From contig JAGYXB010000612.1 of the NCBI GenBank assembly GCA_022495005.1, forward strand, positions 868,001 to 932,000: DNA of 64,000 nucleotides, read 5' to 3'. Below the pieces are notes generated by a model that saw nothing but the letters and a program-made list of their open reading frames with translations, was not told where the DNA came from and searched no databases. Source of the stretch: Rhyacophila brunnea. Its lineage: Eukaryota; Arthropoda; Insecta; Trichoptera; Rhyacophilidae. Shown one piece after another: positions 1 through 11,278 of the stretch; within the stretch, counting starts at the first letter, position 1; each line of letters starts with the position of its first letter. Position numbers and translations under genes: made by a program.

Positions 1-352
1 GCTACTTGTACCTCACTTAAAAAAAAATTCCGCATAAGGCACATATTTCCGTGGCACTGTCATGAATTTACCAGATGCTACAGCATGGGAGACGCCATTT
101 TTAATATTGAACGTTGCCTTATTGGTTGACTTAAACACGCGCGAAATCAACTAAGCATTAAATAATATGAAACACGGACGTGGCGCTTTTTGTAATAAAT
201 TGAGACATAAAATATTATTTTTCGTAGGGTTTCGTCGCGTTTTGGAATTTATAGATCAATACATATTGTGTAAAATTACACAAAGAATATGTGCATATTT
301 TTTTCTCTATTTTGACCAAATGTGGACTTATCGCTTTTTGGAATTAAACGCC
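1..352 (+). repeat. Partial copy of a dispersed repeat (mate at 55609-56216)
   Basis: This stretch matches, in reverse complement, about 55620-55998. Shared blocks include the start GCTACTTGTACCTCACTT, the GGGAGACGCC block and the TTACACAAAGAATATGTG-like block. The right end (about 330-352) carries the terminal motif that also appears at both ends of the mate, so this is one end of an element cut by the window edge. The open frame at 167-571 lies mostly in it and has no recognisable protein similarity, so it is not called as a gene. Confidence 0.7.
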
Positions 353-1149
353 TTATATATGAGACGCCCAGTAGGTATCAGAGTGGGCCAAAGGTATTTT
401 TCAGCGTTTTGCCAACAAATTCTTTATATCAATATCTACCACTCCTATAGTTTTCGAGCATCAAAAACTGCCAGAACCAATGCTAAATCAACTTTAAAAA
501 TGTGCATGAATATCAAAAACGGCCAAAGTATTGATGAGCCAATCAGAGGCCTAAAAATATACAAAATCTAATATGGCCGCCATAACACATCTTTCGTCTG
601 CAAGACCTGTCATGTATTACAAAAGATCATCATTCACTTATTATCAAAAATGACCACACTGAATAGTCAATATCAAAAGTGGCTGAGAGCATATTTTAGA
701 TGTCAAATTGAGCTTTGTTAATAAAGTTACACTTAAATTTACTATTTAAAAGTATTCAGGAAAGGTTATATTATATTAAGAAAAATATAATACTTAAATA
801 TACATTGTTGAAAGTATAACTACAGTTTTTCTCCCTTCCTATAAAAAACATCAAGGTACCTTTAGCCCACTTTGATACTGGTTTTAGTATTTAGTCAAAA
901 AAGTGCATAATGTTTTAATAATCGAGGAATAGCTATAGGAATAGAATAGGACATATATTATTATGAATCAATGTAGGTATGTCTGTAGTTAGCCTAATAT
1001 CATTGACATGGAGCTCTACAACCTTCTTCATGAAGAATTATCTTCACATTCATTAAGCTAGGTAGGCTCCAATCGGCTTATCAACTAGGAAGAGTGGCCG
1101 GTACCCAGCCACAGAGGTCAATGATTGTAGGTTGACTGACAGGTCAAAA

Positions 1150-1433
1150 CTTATGTGGTCGGACGGTGTCAACAGAAATACTAAAGCGGTTGGTCCAGGC
1201 ACACAGAGAATGATGGCTCAGTATATGGGGAAATAAATAAAGTTCTCGGAGGAAACAGTGACGCAAAAGACTTTCTAAACGTTGATGACTGGAGAGAAGC
1301 CACAAAGAAACACATCGGATGGAAGAAAATAGTGGATGATGCCAAGGCTCCAGTTGAGTTAAAGCGTCATCGAAAAAGGATGAAGATAATGTTAATACGT
1401 GTATTAAATAAGGCTCTAAGTACCAAAAAGTAG
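1150..1433 (+). pseudogene. Non-LTR retrotransposon (LINE) 3' coding remnant
   Basis: A plus-strand reading from about 1254 to the stop at 1433 gives a tail with the motif DWREATKKHIGWKKIVDDAK, followed by a basic stretch. This matches the usual C-terminal tail of insect LINE reverse transcriptases (WR..A.DR..W...V..AK). Upstream sequence is shifted in frame (a WSDGVNRNTKAVG-like reading near 1160), so the copy is dead. Only the extreme 3' end is present. The family cannot be named from this piece. Confidence 0.55.
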
Positions 1434-1843
1434 TATTGCCTGTAGTTACAAAATACCGAGTCATTGCAGTAAAATTTCATGAAGCAGACCTTTTGAAAAA
1501 TGTAAGTTTTACAGTGTGAAGCAATCACGGCAGCTTCTATAATTTTAGGTATTAAGAACTCGCAAGTGTCAACACACCATCGTCAGCTATTTTATATTGA
1601 ATGCCGTTGACCACTGCAGTGCTACTTACACCATTATAAATAAAACACGCCAACGGACTTACAACGTCGACAGGTTTAATTATTTTGCTCTATTTTTTTG
1701 ACTTGCTTGAGGCACTTAGGCTTGATACCGCCTAAACCATGGCATCCTCAGAGGATCCAAGGCCATGAGGCCTGAATCATCATTGGGCTGATTCATGCAA
1801 ACATGAACAGATCGACTGCGAGGCAAATTTCTAGCCCGTAAGC

Positions 1844-3117
1844 TTAGATGTATGAAAATTTATAGTCACCCTTTTGCAAGTTCTACAAAATTTAATGAAA
1901 TCATTGTATGTAAAATCCTGCATTTTCTTTATACCTACATTAATTCTAGAAGCAAGCAAAATAAAACCTAGCGTCTTTATAAATTTTATAGGTACTGTAC
2001 GACAACATTATTTAGGCGAAAACAGGAAGTCGCCCTTGTCGCGAATAGAATATTTCAGTGTTGTCATTTTTTGAGAAAACATATCCCGCGAAATTAGGTT
2101 TTAAGTTTATATCAATTCTATTCTCAGTAAGTTTATAAGTACATTAATTTATAAGTCTAATTATTGTTCAATAAATATCAATAGAATTTTTTTTCAAATA
2201 ATTTCACCTCTTAATTATTACTATTATATTAGGTTAATTAATACAGCGTAATTATTGAATTTGGAAGGAAATGTATCATTAAACCCACATTAACTGATAA
2301 TATTGCTGCAGGTATTTATTAATTAAATAACTAGAACACAAATAGAAATAGACTAAAAAAGTAGAAGTAAAAGATATAACATATTCAATATTATATTGAT
2401 GACCCAATCACATGTTTTATAATTTACAAATGTCTTTATATCGTATTTTTAGTAAAATTGTTATAGAAACACATACTGTGAAAATAATTTTCTATAAATT
2501 AAATTATATCCACCTTACATAAATTTTAAAACAATATGTACCTACCTACTTATCGGTTTAAAAATACAAGGACAATTCATCAACTAACTAATGATCATTT
2601 ATATTTAATTATCATACGTCTAAAAATATTAATAAAATAGTTTACGATACACATAACTTTATAATATACAAACATAATTTCCAGTATTTGGGGAAATATT
2701 TCTAGTATTACAACACTGAATTTTGACATACCTGACATGACAGAAACCCGTCAAATGGGCTTGTTGAAAGTATTGTATAGGCTCGCCTTTTAAATACGAC
2801 TCTGTTTCTTCTTCGCAATAAATCAAAAGTTTACTGATAATAATTCGAACATCATTTCGTATTGTTTTAGACATCTTTTGAATATAAAAAGCTTCAAATT
2901 ACGTAAATTGATAGATGCGTCCAACACGAAGTGTCAAAAATGCAATGAATAATTTGGGGGCGTTCCTAATTTGAAACCGGAAGTTCGATTAGCTGTACTG
3001 GAGGGGATTGTAGTTCACAGATTTGCCACGTAGCCAAGATGAAGTTGCCGGACAATACTTATTCAATTTTAAACATACAAGCAAGCTGTAATTTAGTGCA
3101 GTAATGTTAATTCCAGC
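1844..3117 (-). mobile_element. Unclassified insertion inside the solo LTR
   Basis: This AT-rich 1.27-kb segment separates the two recognisable halves of the LTR and has no match to the LTR copies at 16-19 kb. It carries a short open exon on the minus strand (2732-2874). I could not find convincing terminal repeats or a target duplication, so its limits are set only by where LTR similarity stops. It may be a DNA transposon remnant or an LTR variant with a replaced middle. Confidence 0.45.
2732..2874 (-). pseudogene. Short exon-like ORF, possibly transposase N-terminus
   Basis: The minus strand opens with Met at 2874 and reads MSKTIRNDVRIIISKLLIYC, then an acidic EEETE run and a QQAHLTGFCHVR end, where TGTCAG/GTATGTC makes a good splice donor at 2732/2731. 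The layout (basic start, charged helix, AHLTG block) resembles the N-terminal helix-turn-helix region found in some insect DDE-type transposases. That is recall of a pattern, not a demonstrated match. No catalytic domain follows on this strand. It lies inside the element nested in the solo LTR, which favours a transposon origin over a host gene. Confidence 0.35.
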
Positions 3118-3896
3118 AAATGCAGTCCCTTTCAAAGCATGTACCTGGAAAAGGTCTGGTTGAATATTTCTGTGGTTAGCAAAAATTCTCAGAAATATGA
3201 CACCCAATGTACCTACCAGCCAGGTACATAGGGTGTAAAGGCTGTCCTTTTGTCATTTTTCAGTGACAGAATTTGTAGGTTTTATTTTATTCTTGCCTAG
3301 AGTTGACCTGCTCTCCAAAAAGGTTGAGTCATTCGGTTTTTGGTCTCTTAGGATCGCGGCCGTCGGCGTCTCCCGCCAATTTAAATTTTTTTTTTTTTTT
3401 TTAATATTTTTTGTTATATATTTTGTACGCTGTACTTTACTGTAACTATATTCCAAACAATAAAACGCCGTTTTCGCCAATAATTCCACGTTGTCAATCA
3501 ATATAAGCATGTCCCCGAAAGAAGAAGCAGACGATATCACTGTGACATTACATCATCATCAGGGGGGTCCAGCGCATCATTACACCCCCCCCCCCTTTCG
3601 GAGGTGACAGGCTATAGTTGAAGTTATTGGTGTTGGTATCTAGAACATTTTTCTATAAAAATGTCAGTTTATACGTTTTTCGTACTTAGCGCCTTAATTA
3701 ATATACGTATTCATGTATGGATCATTCTGTTTCGGAACAGAAATGGTGATTTACCTGTTTTATTATAAAATATATAGGGAAATTATGTGGGAAGTGGGTT
3801 GCCTTCTGGATGAGACTGTAACAAGGTTTAAATCTCGAGTATGGAGCCTCCCTCATACTGCAGTGCTGCTACAAAAGCGATCTACGCGCTTGTAGG

Positions 3897-4092
3897 TTTT
3901 TTTTTTTTTTTTAGAATTATTAATAACCATGTTCTTGCTTTTTCGTACAAGGTGGTTGTTAGTAATTTTGAACAATCACAAACACCCAGGCTTTGAGAAA
4001 AACACATAAATGTTTTTGTCATGACCGGGAATCGAACCCAGAACTCTCGGGTGGAAGGCCAGCGCCTTACCCACTGCACCACGAGAGCCGCC
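3897..4092 (-). mobile_element. tRNA-derived SINE, family B, with target duplication
   Basis: On the minus strand the element starts near 4092 with a tRNA-like head: GTGGTGCAGTGGGTAAGGCG fits an A box and GGGTTCGATTCC is a near-perfect B box for RNA polymerase III. The body runs to a poly(A) tail (poly-T on the plus strand at 3899-3912). It is flanked by ACGCGCTTGTAGGT (3883-3896) and ACGCGCTGTAGGT (4093-4105), an imperfect duplication typical of LINE-mobilised insertion. The TTCCA in the anticodon region suggests a tRNA-Gly-like ancestor, with low certainty. It is a SINE head rather than a tRNA gene because it lacks a closing acceptor stem. Confidence 0.82.
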
Positions 4093-4488
4093 ACGCGCTG
4101 TAGGTTTGGCATGGCGGGAGGCGGATTGGCGATGGACCGATGGCAAACTTGTGCTTGCTCTATGCCCCAATGCTGATGCGTGACAAGGTGAACTAGTACC
4201 TAGTAATAGTTGTAGTAAAGAATAATATGTTATTTTCAATAGTTACATCTGTAAAAATGTATAAATGCATACTCAATTATTTAGGCAATATTTAAGGACA
4301 TTTAGGATACATAAAATAATAAACCGAATCCGGCTTGAAAACCTTGGGCCATGGCAACTGGCCTTCACGTTTCTTATCTTATTAATCTGTTCTCTGATTA
4401 CCATAGTTGCCTAGTTGAAAAGAAGCTTGTCATACATCTAAATATGGCATCTGATAAAAGGTCTTAAAAAATAATCAATTTCCCTTAC

Positions 4489-4736
4489 CTGTTTTGTGCA
4501 TTACATATCTTGCCATCGCTACATAGCTTTTATGATCTGGCGGAGTGTCTTCCACAGGGATCTCTATCGAAGGTTCGTCTTTGTGATCTTTTGGCATCAA
4601 ATGTTTGACAGTGTGAAATGCTGAATGAATGATGTTCCGTTTTTTAATTAAATGGCTGCCAGTGTCATCTTTGGCCAAACCACTTGTCACGTAATATAAT
4701 ATGACAAAAATGAAGAAAGCCCGCTTGATTGAATAC
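4489..4736 (-). CDS. CREG1-like: CREG1-like secreted glycoprotein, signal-peptide exon (partial gene)
   Basis: A minus-strand open exon bounded by TTTTGCAG (acceptor, just above 4736) and ACAG/GTAAGG (donor, at 4489). It reads YSIKRAFFIFVILYYVTSGL, a basic start plus hydrophobic core like a signal peptide, then a linker, then PPDHKSYVAMARYVMHKT ending on a split codon G. CREG family proteins (cellular repressor of E1A-stimulated genes, secreted or lysosomal, FMN-binding-split-barrel fold) have a matching ARYV.H..DW segment, and the split G would begin the expected Asp. If the upstream exon ends in AT, the junction itself would make the start codon (AT/G TAT TCA). The later exons are not seen in 1-4488, so they should lie beyond the left edge, or the exon is a stranded duplicate. 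Confidence 0.62.
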
Positions 4737-4756
4737 CTGCAAAATAGAATATATTA

Positions 4757-6060
4757 TCAATTCTATTGAATTGTTACAATTTCAATTCAATTTCAATTTA
4801 TTTTGTTTTTAAATATTGTGGACATTACAAATTATAAGTTCAAGACGTTCACAACATTACATAAAACATTATCATAAAGAAGAAAGAAAAGAAAAGTAAT
4901 AAAAGGGATAAAAATGAAAATATAAAAAGAGAACACAATATAAAGATACAAAGCAGTGAAAATACAATTATACATAATATATATAAATTCAAAGAAGTAC
5001 ACCGAGTTTGTTAAGGAGACCCTATTTTAAGAATTTATAAAATAGCATCCACTTAAACTCACACTCACGCATGTGGAATATATCAACACCCGGAGCAATT
5101 TGGTTGAACATAGTTATCTCCCAATTGGCATTACCAGTGGCAGATTGGTTCTGCACCTTGGGAGACTAACAACAGATGCTCTCTATTTCTAAGATGGTTA
5201 TTAGGGACACACAGGTCAACACTGCCCAGAATGGGAGAGCACTCATTTATACCTCGTATAAGTCTAAAAAATACGTAGCTACTACTACTAACGTACTAAA
5301 TAAAGATCTCTTCTAAATTGCCGACTGCAGTATGTAAGCATACCTAAGAGAAAGTCAGTTGGATAAAGCCACGGATAGTATCCATACAACCTCAAGTAAA
5401 GGAGTCTAAAGAATTTCTTCTGAACCCTCTCTTCCATAAGGCCATACTTCAACTGATGCGGTGCACAAACAATAGTTCCACTCTCAAGCCTGCTTTGAAC
5501 TAAAGAATTAAGACGGTACTTCAGTGAAACGGCAAATAATTTTCAACTATAGGTGCGACGAAATTTTGGACTGGTTGGCAATCGCAGAGCGAAAGTAGAG
5601 CTGTGATCATGTCAATTTGTTTTGTGATGGCGATGGGGGAATTAATTCTTAAATCGTGTAAAGATGACTAAAAAACGTTACCCATTTACTTGATAAAGAA
5701 AACATGTCAATGAATATATTACTATTATTAGTAATAGAACAATAAACATAACATTAAATGGACGCATTTTGACTTTTTATGACAAATTATGTTTTGTTCT
5801 GCATGCGTCATTTATACAATCTTCGCGTCGCGTAGTCACAATCGTTTTAGACCGTGCCCCAGCTGAAGTATAGCCTTGAATAAAAGTTTTAATACCGTAA
5901 CATCTGAAAAGACCCGGGAAGTACGCATGACGAAGCCCAACATCTTAAGCGCCTTGTTACAAATGGTAACTATATGGCTAGTGAATGTCAGTCTACTCTC
6001 AAACGTAATGCCAAGATCCCTTACAGATGATATTCGTGACATAACTGGTTTTGTCAGTCA
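4757..6060 (-). pseudogene. Jockey-like LINE 3' portion, interrupted and decayed
   Basis: Minus-strand 6042-5880 reads SRISSVRDLGITFESRLTF, then a HIVTICNKALKMLGFV block and LKLLFKAIL, the typical region after the catalytic core in Jockey/I-type reverse transcriptases. A 355-bp repeat (5522-5876) interrupts it, and the reading resumes from 5521 with LNSLVQSRLESGTIVCAPHQ and an ERVQKKFFRLL block, as expected in these proteins. The 3' untranslated part ends in an AATTGAAATTGAATTG tract (about 4770-4800), common in such elements. Only the 3' third is present, with stops; it is a dead 5'-truncated copy. Confidence 0.72.
5522..5876. repeat. 355-bp dispersed repeat inserted in a LINE (mate at 19478-19839)
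   Basis: Starts CAGTGAAACGGCAAATAATT and ends GAAGTATAGCCTT. The mate at 19478-19839 is collinear throughout (shared blocks TTTTGGACT, GTGTAAAGATGACTAAAA, GCATGCGTCATTTA). The insertion splits a LINE reading frame that is continuous once it is removed, which fixes its limits well. I see no clear terminal inverted repeat. It is probably a non-autonomous element of undetermined class. Confidence 0.75.
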
Positions 6061-9000
6061 GTGTCAGTGTTGAAAACTCGATACTCAATTCGACTCTTTA
6101 ACATAATATCTTGACTTGTAAAAACTAATTTAATTAGGAATTTGGCGGTATAATGAGGTGGTGGTAGATAGAAGGGTCGTTGCTTGGTTGCTGAGATAAG
6201 AGTTTATTGGTTGATAAAAGAATACACTGAATACAATAATAAGGATGACAAGATGAGATTATAACCGCGAGGTAATGATGTATTGATGAGATTGATATGA
6301 TTAAGAGATTAATTGCACTGAAAGCCGTGATTGGAGTGGAATAACGGATGTACTATGTCGAGTGAGGAACTAGTGACAATAGCAGCAAGTCTCATGACGG
6401 ACTCGATGAGTTGAGTGAGTATTCATAGATTGTACTTCTTATTTATATTAATACAGTACATATTATATTACCATCGGATATTGTCGTAATTCTCAATCAA
6501 AACAAACACTACTGGTCAAGTTATGATTGAGGAAACGCTGACAATTATTATTATTGCTAATGTTTTGTTTTAATAACTAAACCTACATATTAAAGTGTGT
6601 GACTAATTTAATGCACAGTAGCATGATCGCTACAGGTATAAGAATTAGTATGTAACTGCCACAAATAGTACAAATTGATTTATACTTCTGCTAATGTAGT
6701 GTGTTTTAAAATATAAAGCCTAATCCAGACCAAGAGCATCTCTATATTATGAACAATGTCTTTCATCTGCAGCGAAAAAAAATACATCAACATTAATTGT
6801 ATCACTTTTAGAATATTTTGTATACAATGTTCATTTGTTCACCGAACTGACGTATCTGGAAATATCTCATTTGTATGATATATTGATTTTTTTTAAGAAA
6901 ATTTAAATTTTGATTAATTTCAAAGTAATAACATTCAGAATCACTTACATGGTAACTTTCCGGTTCCTTTGCTATTAATAAAAACGTTTGCCTCTATTAC
7001 TTACGTCAAACATTCAATGACTGAATGTCGTCACTAAATATCACTATTCAAAAGTGACATTATAGATTTGTAAAATGTCAGGGGTTATCAAGTCATTTCA
7101 TTACTCGTGTGGGGTTTACTGCCAAAAGTTGGTAAGTCTCGAAATCATGTTATGGAGTATTTCCAATTTGAAGTTTGACATGCCCTCTAAAATAAGGCAT
7201 AATGCTTATTTATTTGTGCTTTATCGGATGACCTTGAATATTTTTCCAGCAAACATATTTATAAATATACACATATCCGTTGCTGGATGGCTGCCAATGA
7301 CGTCTTAAGATGCGAACTTTTCCGTGAACGGAACGCCGCTCATACAAAAATGATGTCTTTGGACGTCCCGCTTTAAACGGGATTTCACTAATGTAAATCA
7401 ATTTTAAACTTACAAATGTGTTGGAACACACAACAAGATATATTGGGAATATCGTCACATACTACAACAGAATTCATTTTTACCACTTGAAACGTAAATT
7501 GATTTTAATTTTTTATTTTTGCAATAAAATTCGCGGCGTGCAAGGTACCGCCATACATACACCTACCTACAGTAAAAAGGTTAACTCTAAATACCTAAAT
7601 TATTGACTTACCAACTTTTGGCAGCAATCCCAGGAATTTAGTGGATCATCATTTTTTCAGTGTGGAGGTATCTTTTGATAAAAAAATGCGATAATTGCCT
7701 GCAAGCCATTCACACAACCCATTCGGGTTCATGCGTTCGATGCAAACACACATCATTTTTGGAAAAAAACAACATATAAGTTTGACATGCAGGATTTGAA
7801 CCTTCGACATACTCGAAGACTTGGATCGGTAATGTGGCATCCTCAGAGCCTGCAGCTATAACCATTGGTGGAATGCTCAACTACAAGTTGTTGTAACATG
7901 TCGCAACGACAAGCAATCGCTACGATTAACTTTGTATGTGCGTTACTTTATTAATTCCAACAGGGAAAAAAATCCAAACATTTGTTAAAACCAGTGATAT
8001 CCTTGAACAACTTGAATGCTGTCTCCTTTCATTTTTAGTTACAAATTGCCTGGCACTTCATGACACTCACCATAGTGATAATTAGCACATTTTCACGAAA
8101 CGCATTCTCAAACAGTGGTCATTTTAGGTACTGACAGGTTTGGAGACACTCAGAGAATTCAGAAATAATGGGAACTACCTAACGGGTAAGGAGTAGCAGG
8201 TAACCGATCTCGAGAAAGGAATAATCCAGGATAAACTTAAACACGTGTCAAGAATACGTCATACGTCGAATACTGACAACTGCTCTCGGTTTATGCATTG
8301 AGGCTCATTTAATATTGGTGTATTACACACAGTATTGCACTTGCATAATGTGTGTTTCATTTCTGTAGGACACTCACACATTCAAAACCCTGCATCAAAA
8401 CGTAGTTTATTGAATATTGCCTATCGGAATTCTATTTATTATCTCTGTTCTGTGGAGACACCCTTGTGAAAAATTTGCCTGTGCGATAAACCGCAATTGC
8501 AATGTGTATTATAATAGAATAATAATTATGCTGTCAACATTTTTTAAACTAAGATGTCGATACTGAAACGCCCGCATCGTCTGCTTCATGGAAAACTGCC
8601 ACTGCTCTCATTTAGTTGTAAAAATTGTATTCATTCCTTCTTTTGCCGCCCTTTATAATGTATCGCACTTATGCAACACATGACCTGCCATCCCAGATAG
8701 TACATCATTAACTAAAATATTCAGCCCATGTGTTGAATCCGCATCTTGAAGAATAGAAAGCGAGCATTATACCATTTAACACACGGCAAACGCTATAAAA
8801 AATGTGGCTCTCTTGTAATAACGATTTTTTACACATGTATATAGATAGCTATTGAATTCACCGTTGCTTCTTTTTGTACATCAAGGATACGATTATCAAA
8901 TTTGCTTTATCAACAAAAACAGGTCATCGTTTTAAATTTGATAGATAACCTTTAAAATTCCCATTAATAGATTTCTTAATTAAAGCATCAATTAATTATT

Positions 9001-9087
9001 ATTAACAGTATCTTAGCGTTTTTCATAAAAAATTAGCAAAAAACATTCTAAATTAAACTCATATTTAGCAGAATAAATTAGTCACAC
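6061..9087. other. AT-rich spacer with no supported gene
   Basis: No open frame here has recognisable similarity or good exon structure. Two small things stand out. A 20-bp sequence, CTGCCAAAAGTTGGTAAGTC at 7119-7138, recurs exactly inverted at 7605-7624. Around 7785-7850 a degenerate tRNA-like head on the minus strand (a GGATTTGAACC box) suggests an old SINE. The rest looks like decayed repeat and unique AT-rich sequence. Confidence 0.6.
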
Positions 9088-9127
9088 GTGCAAGCAACGT
9101 TTTTTAGAGGAAAATTGCACTATTTAA

Positions 9128-9492
9128 GCCGGCTCTCACATCAAAACTCGTCTTGCCTACAACGTGTCGAAGCCTTGAGATTAAGAGCTCCGCAGATTGG
9201 ACGAATGCGACTGTATCGTTTGAAAAAAACATCTTCTGTTGCAAACGACAAGTTGGATGCTTCTCGGGCTCCAAGTCGAAGACGCCAGGTCGTATACAAA
9301 CACCCACGAATTGGTCATTCCTATACCGGTTCGCTGATCGCCGTATTCAAAAATCTATACATTTCGAAAGGCTACGCGCGACTGTCGTTAGGTAGATGTT
9401 CGCGGTCCACAAACAACACTGGATCGCCGTTCTCGGAAGTTTTGATTTATGGCTGTGCGGCACACGAGGCGAGTTTAGATGTGAGAACCGAC
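9128..9492. mobile_element. 365-bp MITE with TAA target duplication (PIF/Harbinger-like)
   Basis: Ends are GCCGGCTCTCACATC on the left and, read inward from the right, GTCGGTTCTCACATC, continuing as AAAACTCG versus TAAACTCG. TAA flanks both sides (9125-9127 and 9493-9495). A 3-bp TAA/TTA duplication fits the PIF/Harbinger superfamily. The element is more GC-rich than its surroundings, which opens a 135-codon frame across it (9088-9495) with no protein similarity that I can see; the frame is almost certainly a by-product. Confidence 0.75.
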
Positions 9493-9849
9493 TAAGAAGA
9501 GCACCAAACTTGGTATACCCAAGGGGGGCAATTTGGGAAACATGACCGCTATTTTATGGGGGGGATAAATTTCAGGTGGCTCCCCTTCTTAAACATCGAC
9601 AATGGGTGTGGATATGATATATGCTAAGTTTGGTGGTCTCCTAAAAATGTACAGTGTTTTTTCCTTACTCGTGTGAGTATTTATGTACCTACTGAGTTAA
9701 AATGTTTTAATACATTTAATAGATTATTAAGTATTACTCTTTTGATTTATTGATGTTTTATAACATGTCTACCAAAATAATTAACAAAGATTGTTCCAGA
9801 TTTTGGGTTCTATTTATAAGGGTACAGACAGAGCGCAAGTGAATTATTT

Positions 9850-10165
9850 TGATTCTAGTAACCACCGCGTCTTATCGTCGCTATAGGATTGGTTTGCCGA
9901 ATATCCGTTTTTGTCGAAATCGACCTTTTAATGCAGAATGTTTTTTTGTATCTAATTGGACTAGAACCATCCCTTTCTTAAAATTACTTTGTAATGGTAA
10001 TGAATACATCATTCATATGCTGTAAAAATAACACTTTAAATATCTCCATGTATTTAAATATAGGATTATGAAATTTGTTTTTCGTCTCCTGAACATTTGG
10101 TCTATTCGGGAAACCAATCCTACAGCGACGTTATATCAGCGCGAGTTTGGTTGGTAGTGGTCAGG
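9850..10165. repeat. Imperfect inverted repeat, likely MITE
   Basis: GTCGCTATAGGATTGGTTT near 9882-9900 is mirrored by AAACCAATCCTACAGCGAC near 10110-10130, and similarity extends outward (ACCACCGCG versus the complement of CGCGAGTTTGGTTGGT) and a little inward. This is the arrangement of a small inverted-repeat transposon about 300 bp long. I could not define its exact ends or target duplication. Confidence 0.5.
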
Positions 10166-10612
10166 GTGGAAGCAGTTTACGTCGAGACTGCAGGTCACTT
10201 ACAATCATGGAGTTGTTTAGTGAACAAGCAGCATAGTAATGAAAATTTGCATATGAGTACAGGTCGGACTTTGCACTGGTTCAGTTGAAAGTAGACATGC
10301 ACCGTTCATGAATGATTTAATCATAATAATTCATACAGCAGTTTCAATATTAATCATTCAATTGCCATCTAGTGCTTGAATAGGGTAAGGTCCCAGAGAA
10401 TGCAGGTGGTTGGGTCAGAGTCAGCTCAAGTTATCTATTTGAAATGGTTGATCTGAAGTCAGATGATGGTACTGTACGATAATATGGCTTCAGAGGGTGT
10501 GGACAGGTATATTATGACGTAAGCATTACAATATGCCCTAAAATTGATATGACTCTAGGACTAAAAAAAACTTCATTTTAGGTCATATAATAAATTAAAA
10601 TTTATATACATA

Positions 10613-11236
10613 GAGTACCCTCTCAGTAATTCGCCGCTCGATTATCCGACAACTACTATAATCTGCCGTTATTTTTACTAGTTAAAACCACAAAATCAAG
10701 CTCTATAATTCGCCGGTATTTGATTGTCAAATTCAGTAGTCCGCCGCGTACAAGTATACAACGCAGATGAGATAGGTTTATTTTGGAAACTTCTCCTTCG
10801 TAAAACGTACGTTCATCGCGAAGAAAGTAATGTACCAGGGAGGAAAGTGCCCAAGGACCGCATCACAATTATGTCGTGCTCCAATGCAACCGGGACACAA
10901 AAACTGAAGCTTTTGATCATAGGGAAAGCCAGGAATCCTAAGCCATTCAAGAATATCTGCCTCACTGAACAACTGGTTGTGTCAACTGATTTACTGTTTA
11001 ATATTTAGTTGATAAACTTAGTTTATAAATATGTAGGTATAATAATTTAGGAAATACTTGATTTTGATTATAAATAAAACAGTAATTTGCTAGTACAAAT
11101 TTCTCAAAACAGATATTTTTACGAAATACCTGTTTTAATTTTTACCACATTTTGTATATATGCACTATAATCCGCCGCTTTCATTAATTGGACACTTGTC
11201 TGGTTTATGGGGTAGCGGATTACTGAGAGGGTACTG
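10613..11236. mobile_element. Deleted pogo/Tigger-type DNA transposon
   Basis: The ends GAGTACCCTCTCAGTAATTC (left) and the complement of the right end CAGTACCCTCTCAGTAATCC form terminal inverted repeats, flanked by TA at 10611-10612 and 11237-11238. Short CGCCG/CCGCCG-type motifs recur inside both ends (10632, 10711, 10741 and 11173), as expected for transposase-binding repeats. At 624 bp it is far shorter than an autonomous pogo-like element and keeps only a fragment of transposase. Confidence 0.85.
10751..10954 (+). pseudogene. pogo/Tigger transposase DDE-domain fragment
   Basis: The plus-strand frame reads QVYNADEIGLFWKLL, then PGRKVPKDRITIMSCSNATG and KLKLLIIGKARNPKPFKN. This is the start of the DDE_1 domain of pogo/Tigger/CENP-B-like transposases, where the D of NADE is the first catalytic Asp. 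The second Asp and the third acidic residue are missing, as is the DNA-binding half, so it is inactive. The fragment lies inside matching terminal inverted repeats, which confirms its origin. Confidence 0.85.
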
Positions 11237-11278
11237 TACATATTGATTTTATATTTTTTGTCTACAATTAATAAATAC

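Larger units (their letters stand above)
1723..3609 (+). mobile_element. Solo LTR of the 16256-19289 family, interrupted by another element
   Basis: Positions 1723-1843 match the reverse complement of one end of the LTR at 16256-17089 (start TGATACCG, then the block around CATGGCATCCTCAGAGGATC). Positions 3118-3609 match the other end (CCTTTCAAAGC, the CTCTCCAAAAA block, the AAGAAGAAGCAGACGATATC block, and a C-run before GGTGACA). The termini are TG...CA and the flanking four bases are GGCT on both sides (1719-1722 and 3610-3613), a clean target duplication. No internal domain is present, so this is a recombined solo LTR. About 220 bp of LTR middle is missing or diverged and about 1.27 kb of foreign sequence lies between the halves. 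Confidence 0.82.

Noticed and set aside
167..571. 134-codon open frame at the left edge
   Set aside because: Its first half lies in a dispersed non-coding repeat that recurs at 55.6-56 kb without the frame being kept, and the text has no similarity.
4020..4092. tRNA-like sequence on the minus strand as a tRNA gene
   Set aside because: Part of a SINE with poly(A) tail and flanking duplication; the 3' acceptor strand is missing.
3976..4239. Frames of 76-87 codons on the minus strand
   Set aside because: They read across a SINE head and its flanks; the text is tRNA-derived sequence.
9088..9495. 135-codon open frame
   Set aside because: It lies almost wholly within a 365-bp MITE with inverted ends and a TAA duplication; frames on both strands are open because the element is GC-richer, and no protein family is recognisable.
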